DNA from: Loxodes magnus
Taxonomy: Eukaryota; Ciliophora; Karyorelictea; Loxodida; Loxodidae
Direction: 5' to 3'
NCBI GenBank assembly: GCA_946699065.1
Contig: CAMPDV010000194.1
Coordinates: 372,001 to 436,000, forward strand
Length of the DNA: 64,000 nt
Under the pieces are notes generated by a model. That model was not told where the DNA came from. It ran no database searches and saw only the letters and a list, made by a program, of their open reading frames with translations. The translations under genes and the position numbers were made by a program. Each line of letters begins with the position of its first letter. Position 1 is the stretch's first letter. Below are positions 25,177-36,677 of the stretch, piece after piece.

Positions 25177-26115
25177 TCAAAAAGCTTCCTAGGTAGAACC
25201 TTCAGGGTCTAAACTGTTTCTTGGAATGTTACACCTTGAATCTTATATTATAATAGAGGGTTTTTACTCAGAATTTTGATCGCTTTTGTTATAGCTAGTT
25301 AGGAAGGAATCTTAATAGAACTAGTATAGATGGATAAAACAGTTTTAGATCTCCTTGAACTCTATTTTTGTCATCTGTTGTAGTTCGCTACTTCATATTG
25401 GACTAATTTTAACTGCTTAGCGTGCAGCTGCTATGCAACTACACGCGAGTATAACAGAAGGGTATTTAATGAAGTCATACGATTGTAAGCTTAGATCCGC
25501 AAAAAACTCACAATACTTCCTAGCGTATCTTGAGATTTTAATATCTATCTTTGATTTGTACTTATCATTGGAGAATACTATCCCTTAAGCTAGGAAAAAG
25601 GATACAAAGTGAATAGGCGTGTTACATATTAGATTCCAGTTTAGAGCTTTAAGCAACTCATTTTCAGCAAGTTGAATTTCCTACTTAGACCCTACATTTA
25701 TGATTTTCCTTATTTTTGGTATATCTTCTTCCTTCTCTTCTAACTTTGCAGCAGTAACCAGAGATATTATCGCATAGATCTACCACTTGGTTCTTACAAT
25801 CTACTAGCTCATATTTGAAAAAAATGAGTCTATATAAGCAACTGAGGTATGAACAGTCTAGCTGGATAATTTATACTTCTCCCCTACTTCGCACATTCAA
25901 TCTACAAGTAGACTTCTGTAGTGTAGATAAAGCGACTCAGGCTTATATATCCTACAATTTACCTAATTCTTCCACATATTTTGGTACACATCCTACAAGG
26001 GAATTTCAATTACAAAATTACTTTCTAGTTCCTTTACAGCTCATGACTACTAAGAAAAGAAAGCCCCACAATCATTGCAGTTTTGTTTAGCTTTATTAAC
26101 ATGCTTGCATTCCAT
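25177..26115 (-). CDS. Cyclin (cyclin-box protein), 312 aa
   Basis: A single frame from ATG 26113-26115 to TGA 25177-25179. The cyclin box is easy to follow: D-V-Y-Q-N-M-W near residue 50, R-S-L-L-V-D-W-M-C-E-V-G-E-K-Y-K-L-S-S-Q, T-V-H-T-S-V-A-Y-I-D-S-F-F, K-W-Q-I-Y-A-I-I-S-L-V-T-A-A-K-L-E-E and N-E-L-L-K-A-L-N-W-N-L. The second fold includes T-P-I-H-F-V-S-F-F-L-A-Q-G and Y-P-S-V-I-L-A-C-S-C-I-A-A-A-R. The Lys and Glu that contact the CDK PSTAIRE helix (A-K-L-E-E) are present. The W of D-W-M is TGA. The first 20 residues hold C/H residues (M-E-C-K-H-V...C-N-D-C-G) of unknown use. Cyclins activate cyclin-dependent kinases; the subtype cannot be named by eye. The plus-strand 91-aa ORF at 25815 is a shadow. 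Confidence 0.93.
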
Positions 26116-26909
26116 TTTGGTTTATGAAAAAGTACCGCTTATTTCTTTAAATAACGCTTGTTATTGAAAATAGTAAAGAATTTACCGTGACAATTTACGA
26201 GATAATTAATAATGCTGGTTTGGTAAATCAGCATTTACTGGTATTAATATAACTTAATATCTTTTTCCCTTTTTTATTCCTAAAAGTAGTTTTATGCTTT
26301 GACTCCTTATTTAGAACTTTAGTATATAATGGTTGATAGAAAGATAGCTTTGTCTAGTTTTATGTTTAAATGGGTTATTGATTATTGGTAGGGTTTTATA
26401 GAGACATTTCTAAAGATCTGTGAAACTGATGAAACTTGGTTGTTGGATAACAAGCTTAAGATGTTATTTATCTGCTTTTGCTTAATAAGCTATTAGCTAT
26501 CCTGTAAAATAGTCTTTAAATAGCTTTTTTTATATACCATGAAAAGGAAGACAGCAAAGCTCTGTAACTCACTATCCTTTATAAAGTTTTCGTTTGGTCA
26601 ATAATGCCATACCTATTTTTAGGCCATTTGTTCTTCTAAGAAATTTCATATTAGAAACACTTTAATTCTCAGCCATAGAACTAACCCTTTAAGCCTATAC
26701 ATCCAGCCTAACTGCATTCCCACTTTTAACGTTAATTTAATAAATGCATTAATACTAAACTTCATAGCTTATGAGATAGATATATAGTGACACTCTAGAT
26801 GAGAAGCTAAGTTAATATAATAAAAAAGGATTTAAAATAACAGAGTGAATTAAGCTATTAGACGGTTTAATTTTCCATAAATTAATCGTTAATTTTACGT
26901 TCCGCTGGT
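26116..26909. other. Intergenic between two cyclin genes
   Basis: AT-rich spacer between the start of one cyclin and the stop of the next. It serves as 5' region of the first and 3' region of the second. No gene recognised. Confidence 0.4.
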
Positions 26910-28306
26910 TCATTTCCTTGCATGTAACTTTTTTTCTATCTGTTGCAGTTTTTTAATAAAGTTGCTCTTCAAAAAAAATCCCCCTTCTTTGAAATCTTCC
27001 AGTAAGGAATCATACTGAAATTTGTTGCTGCTTATTCCTTTAATGTCTCCTAGAAATATCTTCAGACAGGGTTTCATCATACTTTCTGTTATGTGGGTGA
27101 ATTTTTCCTGGTCTTGATCTCATTCTTTTCCTAGGATTAGTTTCTGTGATATTTATAAAGCGGATGAGGCTATTAAATTAGGTGGGTATTTGTTCATGCT
27201 AAAGTCAAAAAGGGATATTTTCATTAGAATCCTTGCCAAGGCGTTTATACTTTAATCCCTTATACCGAACTTCGTAGCTATGATATTGTAGAACTTAAGG
27301 CTTGATGCTATGACAAACTTGAATTATAAGATCTTAGCTATTTGCATTTCCAGCTACTTAATTTCAAGTGCTGATATTCCATTAACTTACTCACAGCAAT
27401 CTTAGATGAACAATGGCTTAACATCCTCGAATTTACTTGCCATTAGCAGAGCTGTTATTGCTATCTTTTCCAAATCCTTCTTCTTGACTGTGACTTAGGT
27501 TAAGTATCGGTCTAAATAGTTTACTGTTAGGTAAAAAGTTTCTTCGCTTATGTTAAGTCGGCTTTTACAAATCTTGTGGATCCAGTCAATGACTCGTGCT
27601 CTAATTACTTTACTGAAATCTTTCTACTTTGCCATATAGTTTTCGGTAGGCCAGTTTTGATATCATTTCTGACACAAAGTGTCGTACATTAGCTACTAAT
27701 AGCAAACCAAATTTTGAATATCTCCTTTCATCTCTGGACTAAATTACGTAAACAGCTCTTCTGGTAACCTTCCTGAAGCAAGTCCTGTGCTTGATCTTAA
27801 GTTTATCCTAATAGGAGATTCAAAGGAATTATTCAGATGCTTACTATCAGCCTACTTCTACATACCTTTTTCAAACTTAATCTAGTTCTAGTTACTAGAC
27901 CTTGGCTTAGGCAGTTTAAACTCAAGTTCTGAAGGTCTATTTTCAATAGCCTGCATCGTCTCTCTGGCTGATTTTTCGTTTTACTTTACTTAGTTTCCTT
28001 GCATTTATTATCTAACGGGCTGATTTGATTTAAATTTGAATTTCTTAGTTTAAAAAGCTAAAAGAAATCTATAGAATTAACTTCCTCAATGAAAGATAAA
28101 TTAATTTAATTTAACTTATAAGAGACTAGCTCCTTGGCTGTTGTCTACTTATTTGAGAAAAGCTTATTAGACTGCTTTTAAGCTCTGCTTGACGATTATT
28201 TTATGGGGAGACAAGGATTGCTACTTGGGGTGAAATCTTGCGCTTCCTTTAACTCTTCTTGCTCTTTTGTTCTTGGCTTATTTTTTTAATTAGGTTGTAA
28301 AGTCAT
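26910..28306 (-). CDS. Cyclin, B/A-like, second of the pair
   Basis: The cyclin box reads without break from about 27,720: F-S-K-V-I-R-A-R-V-I-D-W-I-H-K-I, then S-E-E-T-F-Y-L-T-V-N-Y-L-D-R-Y-L, A-I-T-A-L-L-M-A-S-K-F-E-D-V and I-S-A-L-E-I-K-Q-L-E-M-Q-I. The C-terminal fold includes K-Y-P-P-N-L-I-A-S-S-A-L. The D-R-Y-L and S-K-F-E-D signatures fit mitotic-type cyclins better than the neighbour does. The stop is TGA 26910-26912. The N-terminus starts at ATG 28304-28306 (M-T-L-Q-P-N-Q-K-N-K-P-R-T-K-E-Q-E-E-L-K) in a different frame, so one intron of length 3n+2 must lie near 28,000-28,100; a 38-nt GT...AG candidate fits. The N-terminal 190 residues are low-complexity, with no destruction box that I could identify with confidence. 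Confidence 0.9.
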
Positions 28307-28799
28307 TGTTAGATGTTGTCTTTGGATAGTTAAATATCTTCAAGATCTTTGATTAAAGAATGATCATAGAATTTTAGATAAAAAGCGAAAAAATAATTTT
28401 TTCTCGAATCATAATTTATAGTATGAGAGTCTGAGAGATCTGAGAGTTCTTAGAGTTCTTAAAGTTCTGAGGTTTATGCTTTTTTAAATAGGTTAGTTTT
28501 AGACAAATAAAGGGGATAGTGCTAAGCTTATATCATATCTTATCTTATCTTTTAGTAAACTGTGAAGTTGATTTCTTCTCATTCTTTTTTTGGTCTTAAT
28601 CATATAAGACTACAAGTCTGTTCGTTTGCTTTTTCAATAAGGTAAATTCTTAGCTTTGCTTTCTTCTTTTACTTTAACCAGTTATTTTAAAATAATTTGA
28701 GACACTAAAAAGAAACTTGCATAACTCCTAATTTATGAGTATATCTTAATGATATAAATAATATCTCTTCATTGCTCTTTTATCTTGACTTAAACATTC
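28307..28799. other. Intergenic, no gene recognised
   Basis: 5' flank of the second cyclin. It contains a short run of imperfect GAGAGTTCT-type repeats at about 28,425-28,470. Otherwise AT-rich. Confidence 0.35.
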
Positions 28800-30800
28800 T
28801 TCAGTACTATAAGCCGAGTAATAATTTTTGCTACATCGCTTTTAGATCCTCTTACCATATAATTATTGTTTTAGCATTATGATGATACTTCTAAACTATC
28901 AGCATAAATATTACAAATCTTACTTATTTTATTATCTTTCAATCAAATTCTTCAATATTTTTGTTTTACATCATAATCTTGGCCTTTAATTCTTATGTTT
29001 CAATCATTTTAAACAATTATGAATTTTTTCTCTAAGCTTAGGATTGATTCCCCTAGATTATTTCATTCATCTAACTTTATTAGATTGCTTATTTTTTTAA
29101 TTAACTCAAATCTCTTTATGGTAAACTTTTATAATTGATCTTTCCGTTTTAATATTATATTATTATATCACTTCTAGCCTACCTATCTTCTCTTGAACTA
29201 CTTTATACTATTTCTTCATTATTTTAATTTTGTAATTTTGAGCTTAACAGAAGCGGAGTCTTAAAATTTTATATAAATCTCAGGAAATTAAAGTTACGAT
29301 CCTCTTTTTCATTATTTCGATTCATTTAAACTTTTTTAAATTCTAAATTTCTTTTATCTATTATTCTAGCTTTAAAGCATATCTATAAATATTTGGTCAG
29401 ATTCCTAGTTTCATCAAACTGCAGCCTCATCTTTTCTTAAAAAGGAACGAAACTACTTTCTTATCATGATTTGTATAAAATTGCTCGATTCAATTTTCAT
29501 TTTATGCTTACATTAGTTAAATTTTTCTTATTATAGCTTTTAAAATATTTCCAATTTTCGTAGATAGCTTTCTTCGAAACTACCTTATGAAAGTTCCAGT
29601 TTTAAGTTTATTTTTATGCTTGGATTTTTTGTTTTAAAAGACAGTTCTTGATGTAATATATTTTAAGCTTTAATTTTATTAATTAATTACCTTAAGATTA
29701 AAGCTGATATATTCAGTTTCTCTTTACTTGCGTTATAGAGTAATACACATCTATCTTCAGGTTTAGTTTTTAATTAATTCATTCTTTTAATATCTTAAAC
29801 TTTGCTCTTTCTTTTTAATCTACAATATTCTTAAGATAAAGTAAGTCTTAGTGTTCTTAATCATAGCTATTGAACTCTCTAAAATTAATAAAAACAAGTT
29901 CTAGGTTTTCGTAGTTAGCTTAGATTATTGGGATCTTTACTGTTTATACTCTAAATTATTAGTTTGCTAACTAGCTTTCCTTTGCTTTTATAGTTTCATT
30001 TAAATCCTAATATTATTTAATTTTAATGTTTTGCTCGAATCTTAAGTTACCTAAGTTCGATTAGTATACTTTTGTATCTTTTTATTGCTTGAAAATTATG
30101 AAAAAGCTCAACTTCGGTAGATGTTGCCTAATTAAAGAGAGATATCTGACTAAAGATTAGAATCTGTCATTCATGAATTATACCTAATTTTTCCTTTAAG
30201 TTTTTAAATTTATACCTAAGTTTAGTTTCTCCTTTAATACATATTAATCCTTCATTCTTATCACCAACTATAATATTTTTCCTTATATAAATAAAAGACC
30301 TTTCTTTTGCTATTTTAGGTAATAAATGAGTTGATAAATTTTAAAAGTAATTATCTTAAATCTGGAATAAAGAATTACTAGATAGTCTGCTAAGTGATAA
30401 CTAAATTTGCTTTATTTGCTTAAATATAAAGTATTTGTCTATTATTTCTACTAGATTTGCTTTTAAGGATATCATTAAAAATGTAGTTAGTAGCAACTTA
30501 TCTAAAGATTAATTATCTTTAGCTTGCTTTTTATTCGTTTATGCTTAATAATTGAATTAACTTAGTTATCTCTTCTACTTTTCTCCTTCTTTATGAAAGA
30601 AACAAATAGATTTCTTATATCTTATTTATGTGCTTTTAGAAAAACTTCTTCTTTAGTCTTCTTGGTGAGATGAAGTCTGCCCTGAATTTTATTTGATAGT
30701 TCTTCCTTTCTTGAATCTCTTTACTTAATATAACAACTTGCAACTTAACTTTGTTTAGCTTAGCTACCAAGGCTCTTACGTGAAAGATTAAAGTAAAGCT
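28800..30800 (-). CDS. Coiled-coil protein (tentative, exon structure unresolved)
   Basis: Minus-strand helical runs include E-I-Q-E-R-K-N-Y-Q-I-K-F-R-A-D-F-I-S near 30,700, R-R-R-K-V-E-E-I-T-K-L-I-Q-L-L near 30,580, R-N-L-E-F-K-K-V-Q-M-N-R-N-N-E-K near 29,330, and E-L-K-A-K-I-M-M-Q-N-K-N-I-E-E-F near 28,960. They all lie on the same strand but not in one frame, as expected with tiny introns. No domain recognised, and ends not fixed. It may be more than one gene. Confidence 0.35.
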
Positions 30801-31189
30801 ACACGAAATAGAATTAGATTTCTCTCAAGTTAAGCTTAAACAGGTGACAGGTCTCTTAGCTTATCTTATATGGAAAAAAATAGATAGCATCAATAAAAGT
30901 AAGCAAACATTTAGCTTACAGGTAAATTGGAACTTTTTAGAATCTAATTTGCTTATAAGTAGCAACATCAAGGCTATTGATTACATGTATGCTTCATTAA
31001 TGTACTTTAGCAATAATTAATCTGCTTAATAGACCTAAATAGGTTCTAGCTATCTTTATTTATTATAAGGATATAATATTGTACTATACATTTGTATAGC
31101 TCTTATTGGTTCATATTTATAGTCTCTTACTAGAATAGATTGGTTATTATCATCAGTTACCATTTTGTTTCATATTTTAAGTATAATTG
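30801..31189. other. Intergenic, divergent promoter region
   Basis: Lies between the start region of the minus-strand coiled-coil gene and the plus-strand 432-aa gene. AT-rich, with no gene or repeat seen. Confidence 0.35.
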
Positions 31190-32488
31190 ATGGATATTCA
31201 AATTTGTACATTCAACAATAATAAAATGTTGACTGGATATTGCAACTCTAATTCCTTTATTTTCGGTTAACTTCTTGGAAACTGTCATAGTTTTCAGTCT
31301 TAAAGCTAATTAAATGGCTTTCTAAAATATAATGATCTTTTAGCTTGATAAGGCTAGTAACGCTTAAATGACATGGCTGTTAATGGTTAGGAGATATTCA
31401 AAAAGTATGAGGGATCAAATTTAAGTAGGATATTAAATCAATTACGTTAAAAGGGAAATAACCAAGAAAAAACTATACCAAATTTACCCGACAACTACAC
31501 TAATGGTCAAACTCCAAAATTCCCTTTATGATGCTACCAAGCTAATGAAATTTACAGCTTTACTTAAAATTATCCTTGTACGGCTAAATCAAAAACATAA
31601 AGCATTATAAAGGGTTAGATAAACGAAACGATCTCTCTAGTAGAAAACCTTTAAATCATTTCTTGTTAAAGAACTATTTTGGTTAAAAAAAATAAAAACA
31701 TCAAATTTTAGAAAAGCATGAAACTAAAGGGAGGTGGATGTGGGAGTAATAAAGCAACTAATACTGCTTAAACTCAGTAGTTAAAATCTAAAATATCTTA
31801 AGGAACTAAGTAAGTATCAAACTAGGCTAATGTTAAGAAGACTGAGGAAGGTTTAGGAAATCTAGGGAATTTAGAAACGGAGGAACAAAAGATTTATCAA
31901 AAAGGATTATAACTATTAAAAAAAGGCATTAACGAATAAAAGATGGAACTAACTCTACAAGGAATTTAAACTATCAAAAAAAGTAAGAATACTAAAATAA
32001 GTGATCCTTTGGTTCTTATTAAGCAATTAATTGAAATTTTCTCTCATTAATATACTGAAGCTTGGCCTTAGCTCTTGAAGGAGTAACTTGTACAAAATCT
32101 TCCTGAGTTATTGGATATGTTGCTTTAAAAGAACGTGAATGATCCTTAAAAAAAAGAAGAAAAGAATAATAATAAAGATTCCTTAATAAGTGAAGAAACG
32201 AAGAAGCATCTTATTTAATAAATAGAAGCAGTTTAAGGATTAGTAAATATAAAGAAAATACTGCTTATACATTGTTAGATAAAGTCTTTATATTTTTGTA
32301 GTTTTTCAGGAGTTACATTCAATCTTATTTCATAGTAACTTGAAACTTCTATTATTATCTATTTTTGCTTCTCTATGTTTTAAACTAGATATCATGATAC
32401 TGTTTCATATCAAGAGGAGAAATATTAAGAATACAAGTACTTTGCTCAGTAGTTAAAATATACATAAATTCTAAGCTTCTATATCTGA
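31190..32488 (+). CDS. Hypothetical protein, 432 aa
   Basis: ATG 31190-31192 opens M-D-I-Q-I-C-T-F-N-N-N-K-M-L-T-G and the frame stays open to TGA 32486-32488. Two in-frame TGA codons read as Trp (L-A-W-Q-G; P-L-W-C-Y). The N-terminal half is Asn/Gln-rich and of mixed composition. After M-K-L-K-G-G-G-C-G-S-N-K (residue 177) comes a helical part (E-E-Q-K-I-Y-Q-K-G-L-Q-L-L-K-K-G; E-A-W-P-Q-L-L-K-E-Q-L-V-Q-N-L-P-E-L-L) and an acidic/basic stretch. The last 80 codons are less protein-like, so the true end may be an intron boundary near 32,250. No domain recognised. Confidence 0.55.
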
Positions 32489-33190
32489 GGTGAATTATCT
32501 AGTTTTAGGGGATTATATTGTTCCTTCTACTTATTTAGGAGAAAACACTTTAGTGGATGCATTTAACTAGTCATAGATAGCAATTTCTACTAATGAACTG
32601 TTATAATCTACTTAAGGTAACTTCAAGTTTTAAATGCAATAATCCTCTATCTAATTAAATGAAATTATTGGTTTAAGATACTATATAAAAGAACTGGTAT
32701 CTTAAGAGATAATCTTCATCTGAATCAGTAGCATCATCACATATTAAAGTAGATAAAGTATCTCACGCTTTTCCTTTTTGAGAACTCACTATAAAACTTT
32801 CGGCTTTAGGAGCATGATTAGTATAGATAACTTTTTGGTTAATATATTTAGTCATTCCTTATAGTTCAAAAATGAATATTTAGTAGTTTCCTTACTCTAG
32901 TTCTTGAGCCTGATTTATATAAGCAATACAGCTTTAAGCATGTTCCTACTAGGATTACTATTCTTATAACGTAATGGAAAATGTAAAGAGATGACATTTT
33001 TATTTTATTCTTTTTTAATTGCCTCATTATATGAACTTCAGTTTTAGTTTAAAACTTAGCAACTTTATTCATATCTCAATTCTTCACTTTGACTATCAAT
33101 TACTATATTATATAATGTATAGTCATCTTATTAAGCCGTTTCTCTATACTCATAACCAGAGATAAAAACCTTCATCGTCTTAGTTAAACT
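32310..33190 (+). other. Possible multi-pass membrane protein or 3' exons of the preceding gene
   Basis: Another plus-strand frame reads well from about 32,310, with hydrophobic segments such as K-L-L-L-L-S-I-F-A-S-L-C-F near 32,340, L-L-Q-F-L-S-L-I-Y-I-S near 32,900 and F-L-L-G-L-L-F-L near 32,945, and a soluble part with Y-L-G-E-N-T-L-V-D-A-F-N near 32,540. It overlaps the end of the 432-aa ORF in a different frame, so a short intron may join the two. No family assigned. Confidence 0.35.
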
Positions 33191-35036
33191 AACGAGTTAA
33201 AGAAGATTAAAAATCTTCATTTAACCAAAAATTAAAATAAGAAAATAACAAATTCGATCTAAATAATCCTATCTAAATCTCTTATCTTGAAATATCAAGT
33301 CTAAAATTATTTGGCTTGATGTCTTTTTGAAGAGTTGAGACTTATTAATTAGTAATTTTTGATTTTCTAAGGTCTTTAGATAGACCATAAGAGAAAGGCT
33401 ATAACCTTTTTATTTACTAAATTGTAAATAAAGGATTGTATATTTAGGCTATAGTTTAGTAAAAATAGGTTTGGAATATTTATCTAATTTGTTAGCTTAA
33501 AAGTAAGTTAACTCTTTAATACACTTCTCTATTTGTAGTCTAACTTAAGCAAGCTAAAAAGCTTTCAATACCTGGTTATTTGTGAATAATGAAATTCGTT
33601 ATTTTTAGGTTAAAATATAGGGAAAATGAGAAAATAAGGTTAAATGATATTAATAAGGTCTAAATTGACTTTTAGCTAGAAGATATAAGAAATTTTAAAG
33701 GTGATAGGCTGAAGCAATTAGAACTATAGGATTGTAAGAATTATTAATAAGTATGAGTTGATTAGAGAAGCATTTTGAAATGAAATAAGATAATTAGGAT
33801 ATAATTATCCCATTATTAGCTATACTCATGAAATTAACTTCATAACTAAATTATGATAAATAGGTTACTATTTCAAATCTCTAATTACTTATAAAATCAT
33901 AATGGAAGAGAATTAGAACTCTCATATTATTAGCTTAAAATTTGTCTAGGAAAATCAGATTCTATGTTCATTAGCATTCCTATATTAAGATTTAAATCAT
34001 TAAGAAATGGCAAAAAATATTAGAGAAAGCTAGGAAGCAAAAATCGCATAAAAAAGGTTTATTAATTTAGCTAAAGGTATTTGATATTAAAATCATTCAG
34101 CATGACTAATTAAATAATTTAAAGCTTAGTAAAATTAAAATAAATAAGCTAAAAGAATATAAAAAGAGCTGTCACATAAAACATACTTGTTTTTATTAAG
34201 TATGCAATTAAGGTTTAAAACTTAATTAATATTTCTAATATTTAAGATAAAAATACTTAGGATTATCTAATTGATTTAAAAGGTGAATTCAATTAATATT
34301 TTACTACAGTCGAGATATAAAATTAATTACTATTTGATAATTTTAATTTATTAACTTGCTATTGTATAAATATAATAATCAATTGAAGAGCTCTACATTA
34401 TAATTAGGTGTGCTTAAGTATAAGAGATGCTTTTAATCGTTTATTTGAAAAAGTCCTCAGTATAACTTTAGGTGAGATTAAAAATAAATAGACTAAGAAT
34501 CATTATATCCTTTAAAGACTATAGTTCTAGAACTTTATGAAGGTGATACATCTATTTAAGATTTGTAACATTTGCTTTAATTATCTTAAACAAGAATAAA
34601 TAAAATATTAAGCATTCATCTATTATAAGATCCAACAGCTATATGAACATTTTAATTAGAAAACTATTCCTAATAAATCTAATTTATAATTATGGTCTAT
34701 AAAATATTTATTTCATATGATTCATAAAGATTTCATAATTTACAATCCAGTCTCTCATATGACCTTTATGAAGCTATAAATTTCCTTATATAATAGCATG
34801 AATTTTGTAAATTTTGGTTTTATCATTTGGATAATAAAAATTAATACAAAATGTTTAAAAATTAAAGTAGTTTAATTCAAGATGCCTAGATTATACTACT
34901 TTTCTTTTATTGTTTCCATTCATTAAATTTTGAGAAAAAGTTCTATCTTATTAAAGAAATAAAATGCTTAAGTATATAAAATGGGGAGTTAGTCTGTTAT
35001 CTTTAAATAAGAAATTTAAAAAATAAACTGGTAGAA
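33191..35036. other. AT-rich, no gene recognised
   Basis: About 1.8 kb without a convincing coding frame on either strand, and without repeats related to the others in the window. Confidence 0.35.
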
Positions 35037-35815
35037 ATGTAAGAAGGCACTTTGGCTAATTTAGCCGATATTAATAAAACCCTTGCTAATTGTGGAATTA
35101 CTTGAGAGTCTAAAGAAACTTCATAGAATGCTTAGTATTAATAAATTCAAAAATTCCAAGTTACTGAATTGCTGAAAGTAAATTAATTAGCTACAGGAAA
35201 TCATTTCACCTTACTTGTTATCATGAATTTAATTAATTCAACTGATATCAGAAGTTTATACTTTATGTGGATCTAAAACTATTAAAGAGGTAAAATCAAG
35301 AGAATTCCTTTCTCGATAGATAATTTGGTTAAAGGCATAGAGTATAACAATAATATAACTTAAGATGAAGGCTAGCATATCTCAATTTTCATCAAATACT
35401 AGAAAGGTAGTAGCGTTAGTATATAATAGGAGCAATTTCTTCCTTCTCCTCCTGTAATAGGAAGAAGCCAACCCTTCCAAAATATATTTGGAAAGATTGC
35501 TACCTTTGGAAACTTTAGTCAAATTACTAGCAGATAGAATAGACTATTTTATCTTTTATTACCTTATTTTACTTCAGTTAGATTATTGTTTAATTAGAAG
35601 GTTTCAATTTCCATAAAGGCTTTAAGGTAAATAAATGCTGATGTAACTAGAGTAAAGCAGACAAAGTCTACTTCCAGCTTGATAATAAGAATTGGCAAAC
35701 TAAAGAGATGCTAAGCTGCGAAATAAAAGAAGAAGAACGATGCTCGGTATGCTAAGAACAGCTAATTAGTAGGTGAAGTTTCTACATCACCTTGCAAGGT
35801 TTCTTTGCAGAATGA
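35037..35815 (+). CDS. Small protein with C-terminal zinc ribbon, possibly RPA/OB-fold-like
   Basis: join(35037..35517, 35538..35815), 252 aa. It starts M-Q-E-G-T-L-A-N-L-A-D-I-N-K-T-L. The middle is beta-rich (G-N-H-F-T-L-L-V-I-M-N-L-I; G-Q-H-I-S-I-F-I-K-Y). A 20-nt GT...AG intron is proposed because the downstream part reads well only in another frame. That part contains V-N-K-C-W-C-N-Q-S-K, M-L-S-C-E-I and E-R-C-S-V-C-Q-E-Q-L-I-S-R-W-S-F-Y, a spacing like the zinc ribbon inside the C-terminal OB fold of replication protein A large subunits (C-x2-C, aromatic, then strand). The stop is TGA 35813-35815. The match is by pattern only; telomere-binding or other single-strand-DNA OB proteins are alternatives. 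Three TGA codons act as Trp. Confidence 0.6.
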
Positions 35816-36677
35816 TTGTATAATGCCTTTTATATTTTAATAAATAAAAATTAAAAAATATGAAATAGATTCTAAACTTCTTCTACTTAAATTGCATACT
35901 ATTTGCTAATTATTCTTCTCATTGCTATAACTATTTAGTTAAGCTGATAAATGTTACTGTCGAAGGCTATCACTATTAATAGATAAACATCAAAAATGGT
36001 AAATATGATTTTAGCTTAAATTATATTTGTACCTTTGCTATTTCTAAAAGTATTTTTCTAGCTAGAGTCATAAACTAACTCATATATCATCTTCTAAATA
36101 AATAATCACTTTCTTAAATGTTTTAACTTTAAATGATATTATCTTTTCATTTGGTCTCTCATCTCTAAGGTATAAGTATCGATATTTATATATAAATCTT
36201 ATAAAATAAAATCTAAACTAAAGAAACCAGCTTAGTGTAAAAACCTTAATAAACTAAAAATTATTCAAAAATAAAAAAATAAAGGAAATAAAATAATCCT
36301 TTAAAAGAGCTAACCAATGCTATTTAATTATATCCTTCCTATTATAAGCTAAGCCTTTATAAATGACTAGCTTTAATTATTTTACAAAAGCTATTATAGT
36401 TCCATTATTGATTCTATTAAACTTCTAAATGATAGACTAATATATATAGATTGACAATAGTTGATTATATATCCATTTAAATAAGTTTAACAACTAAATG
36501 ATTTATTAAGTTAATGTGTTGATTCTTAATTTAATAAAGGTTGAGAATAATAGATTTAAGCTAGTATAATAACTATCTAATTATAAATAGCTTATTATTT
36601 TCTTAAGGTTTTCCTTATATTTAAACATTAATAGATTTATTTTATTTGCTTTATTTTCATCTTTAATTATAATAAAG
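35816..36677. other. Intergenic, no gene recognised
   Basis: AT-rich spacer between two plus-strand genes. No motif recognised. Confidence 0.4.

Noticed and set aside
25815-26090. 91-aa plus-strand ORF with Cys and Tyr residues
   Set aside because: Exact antisense of the cyclin box.
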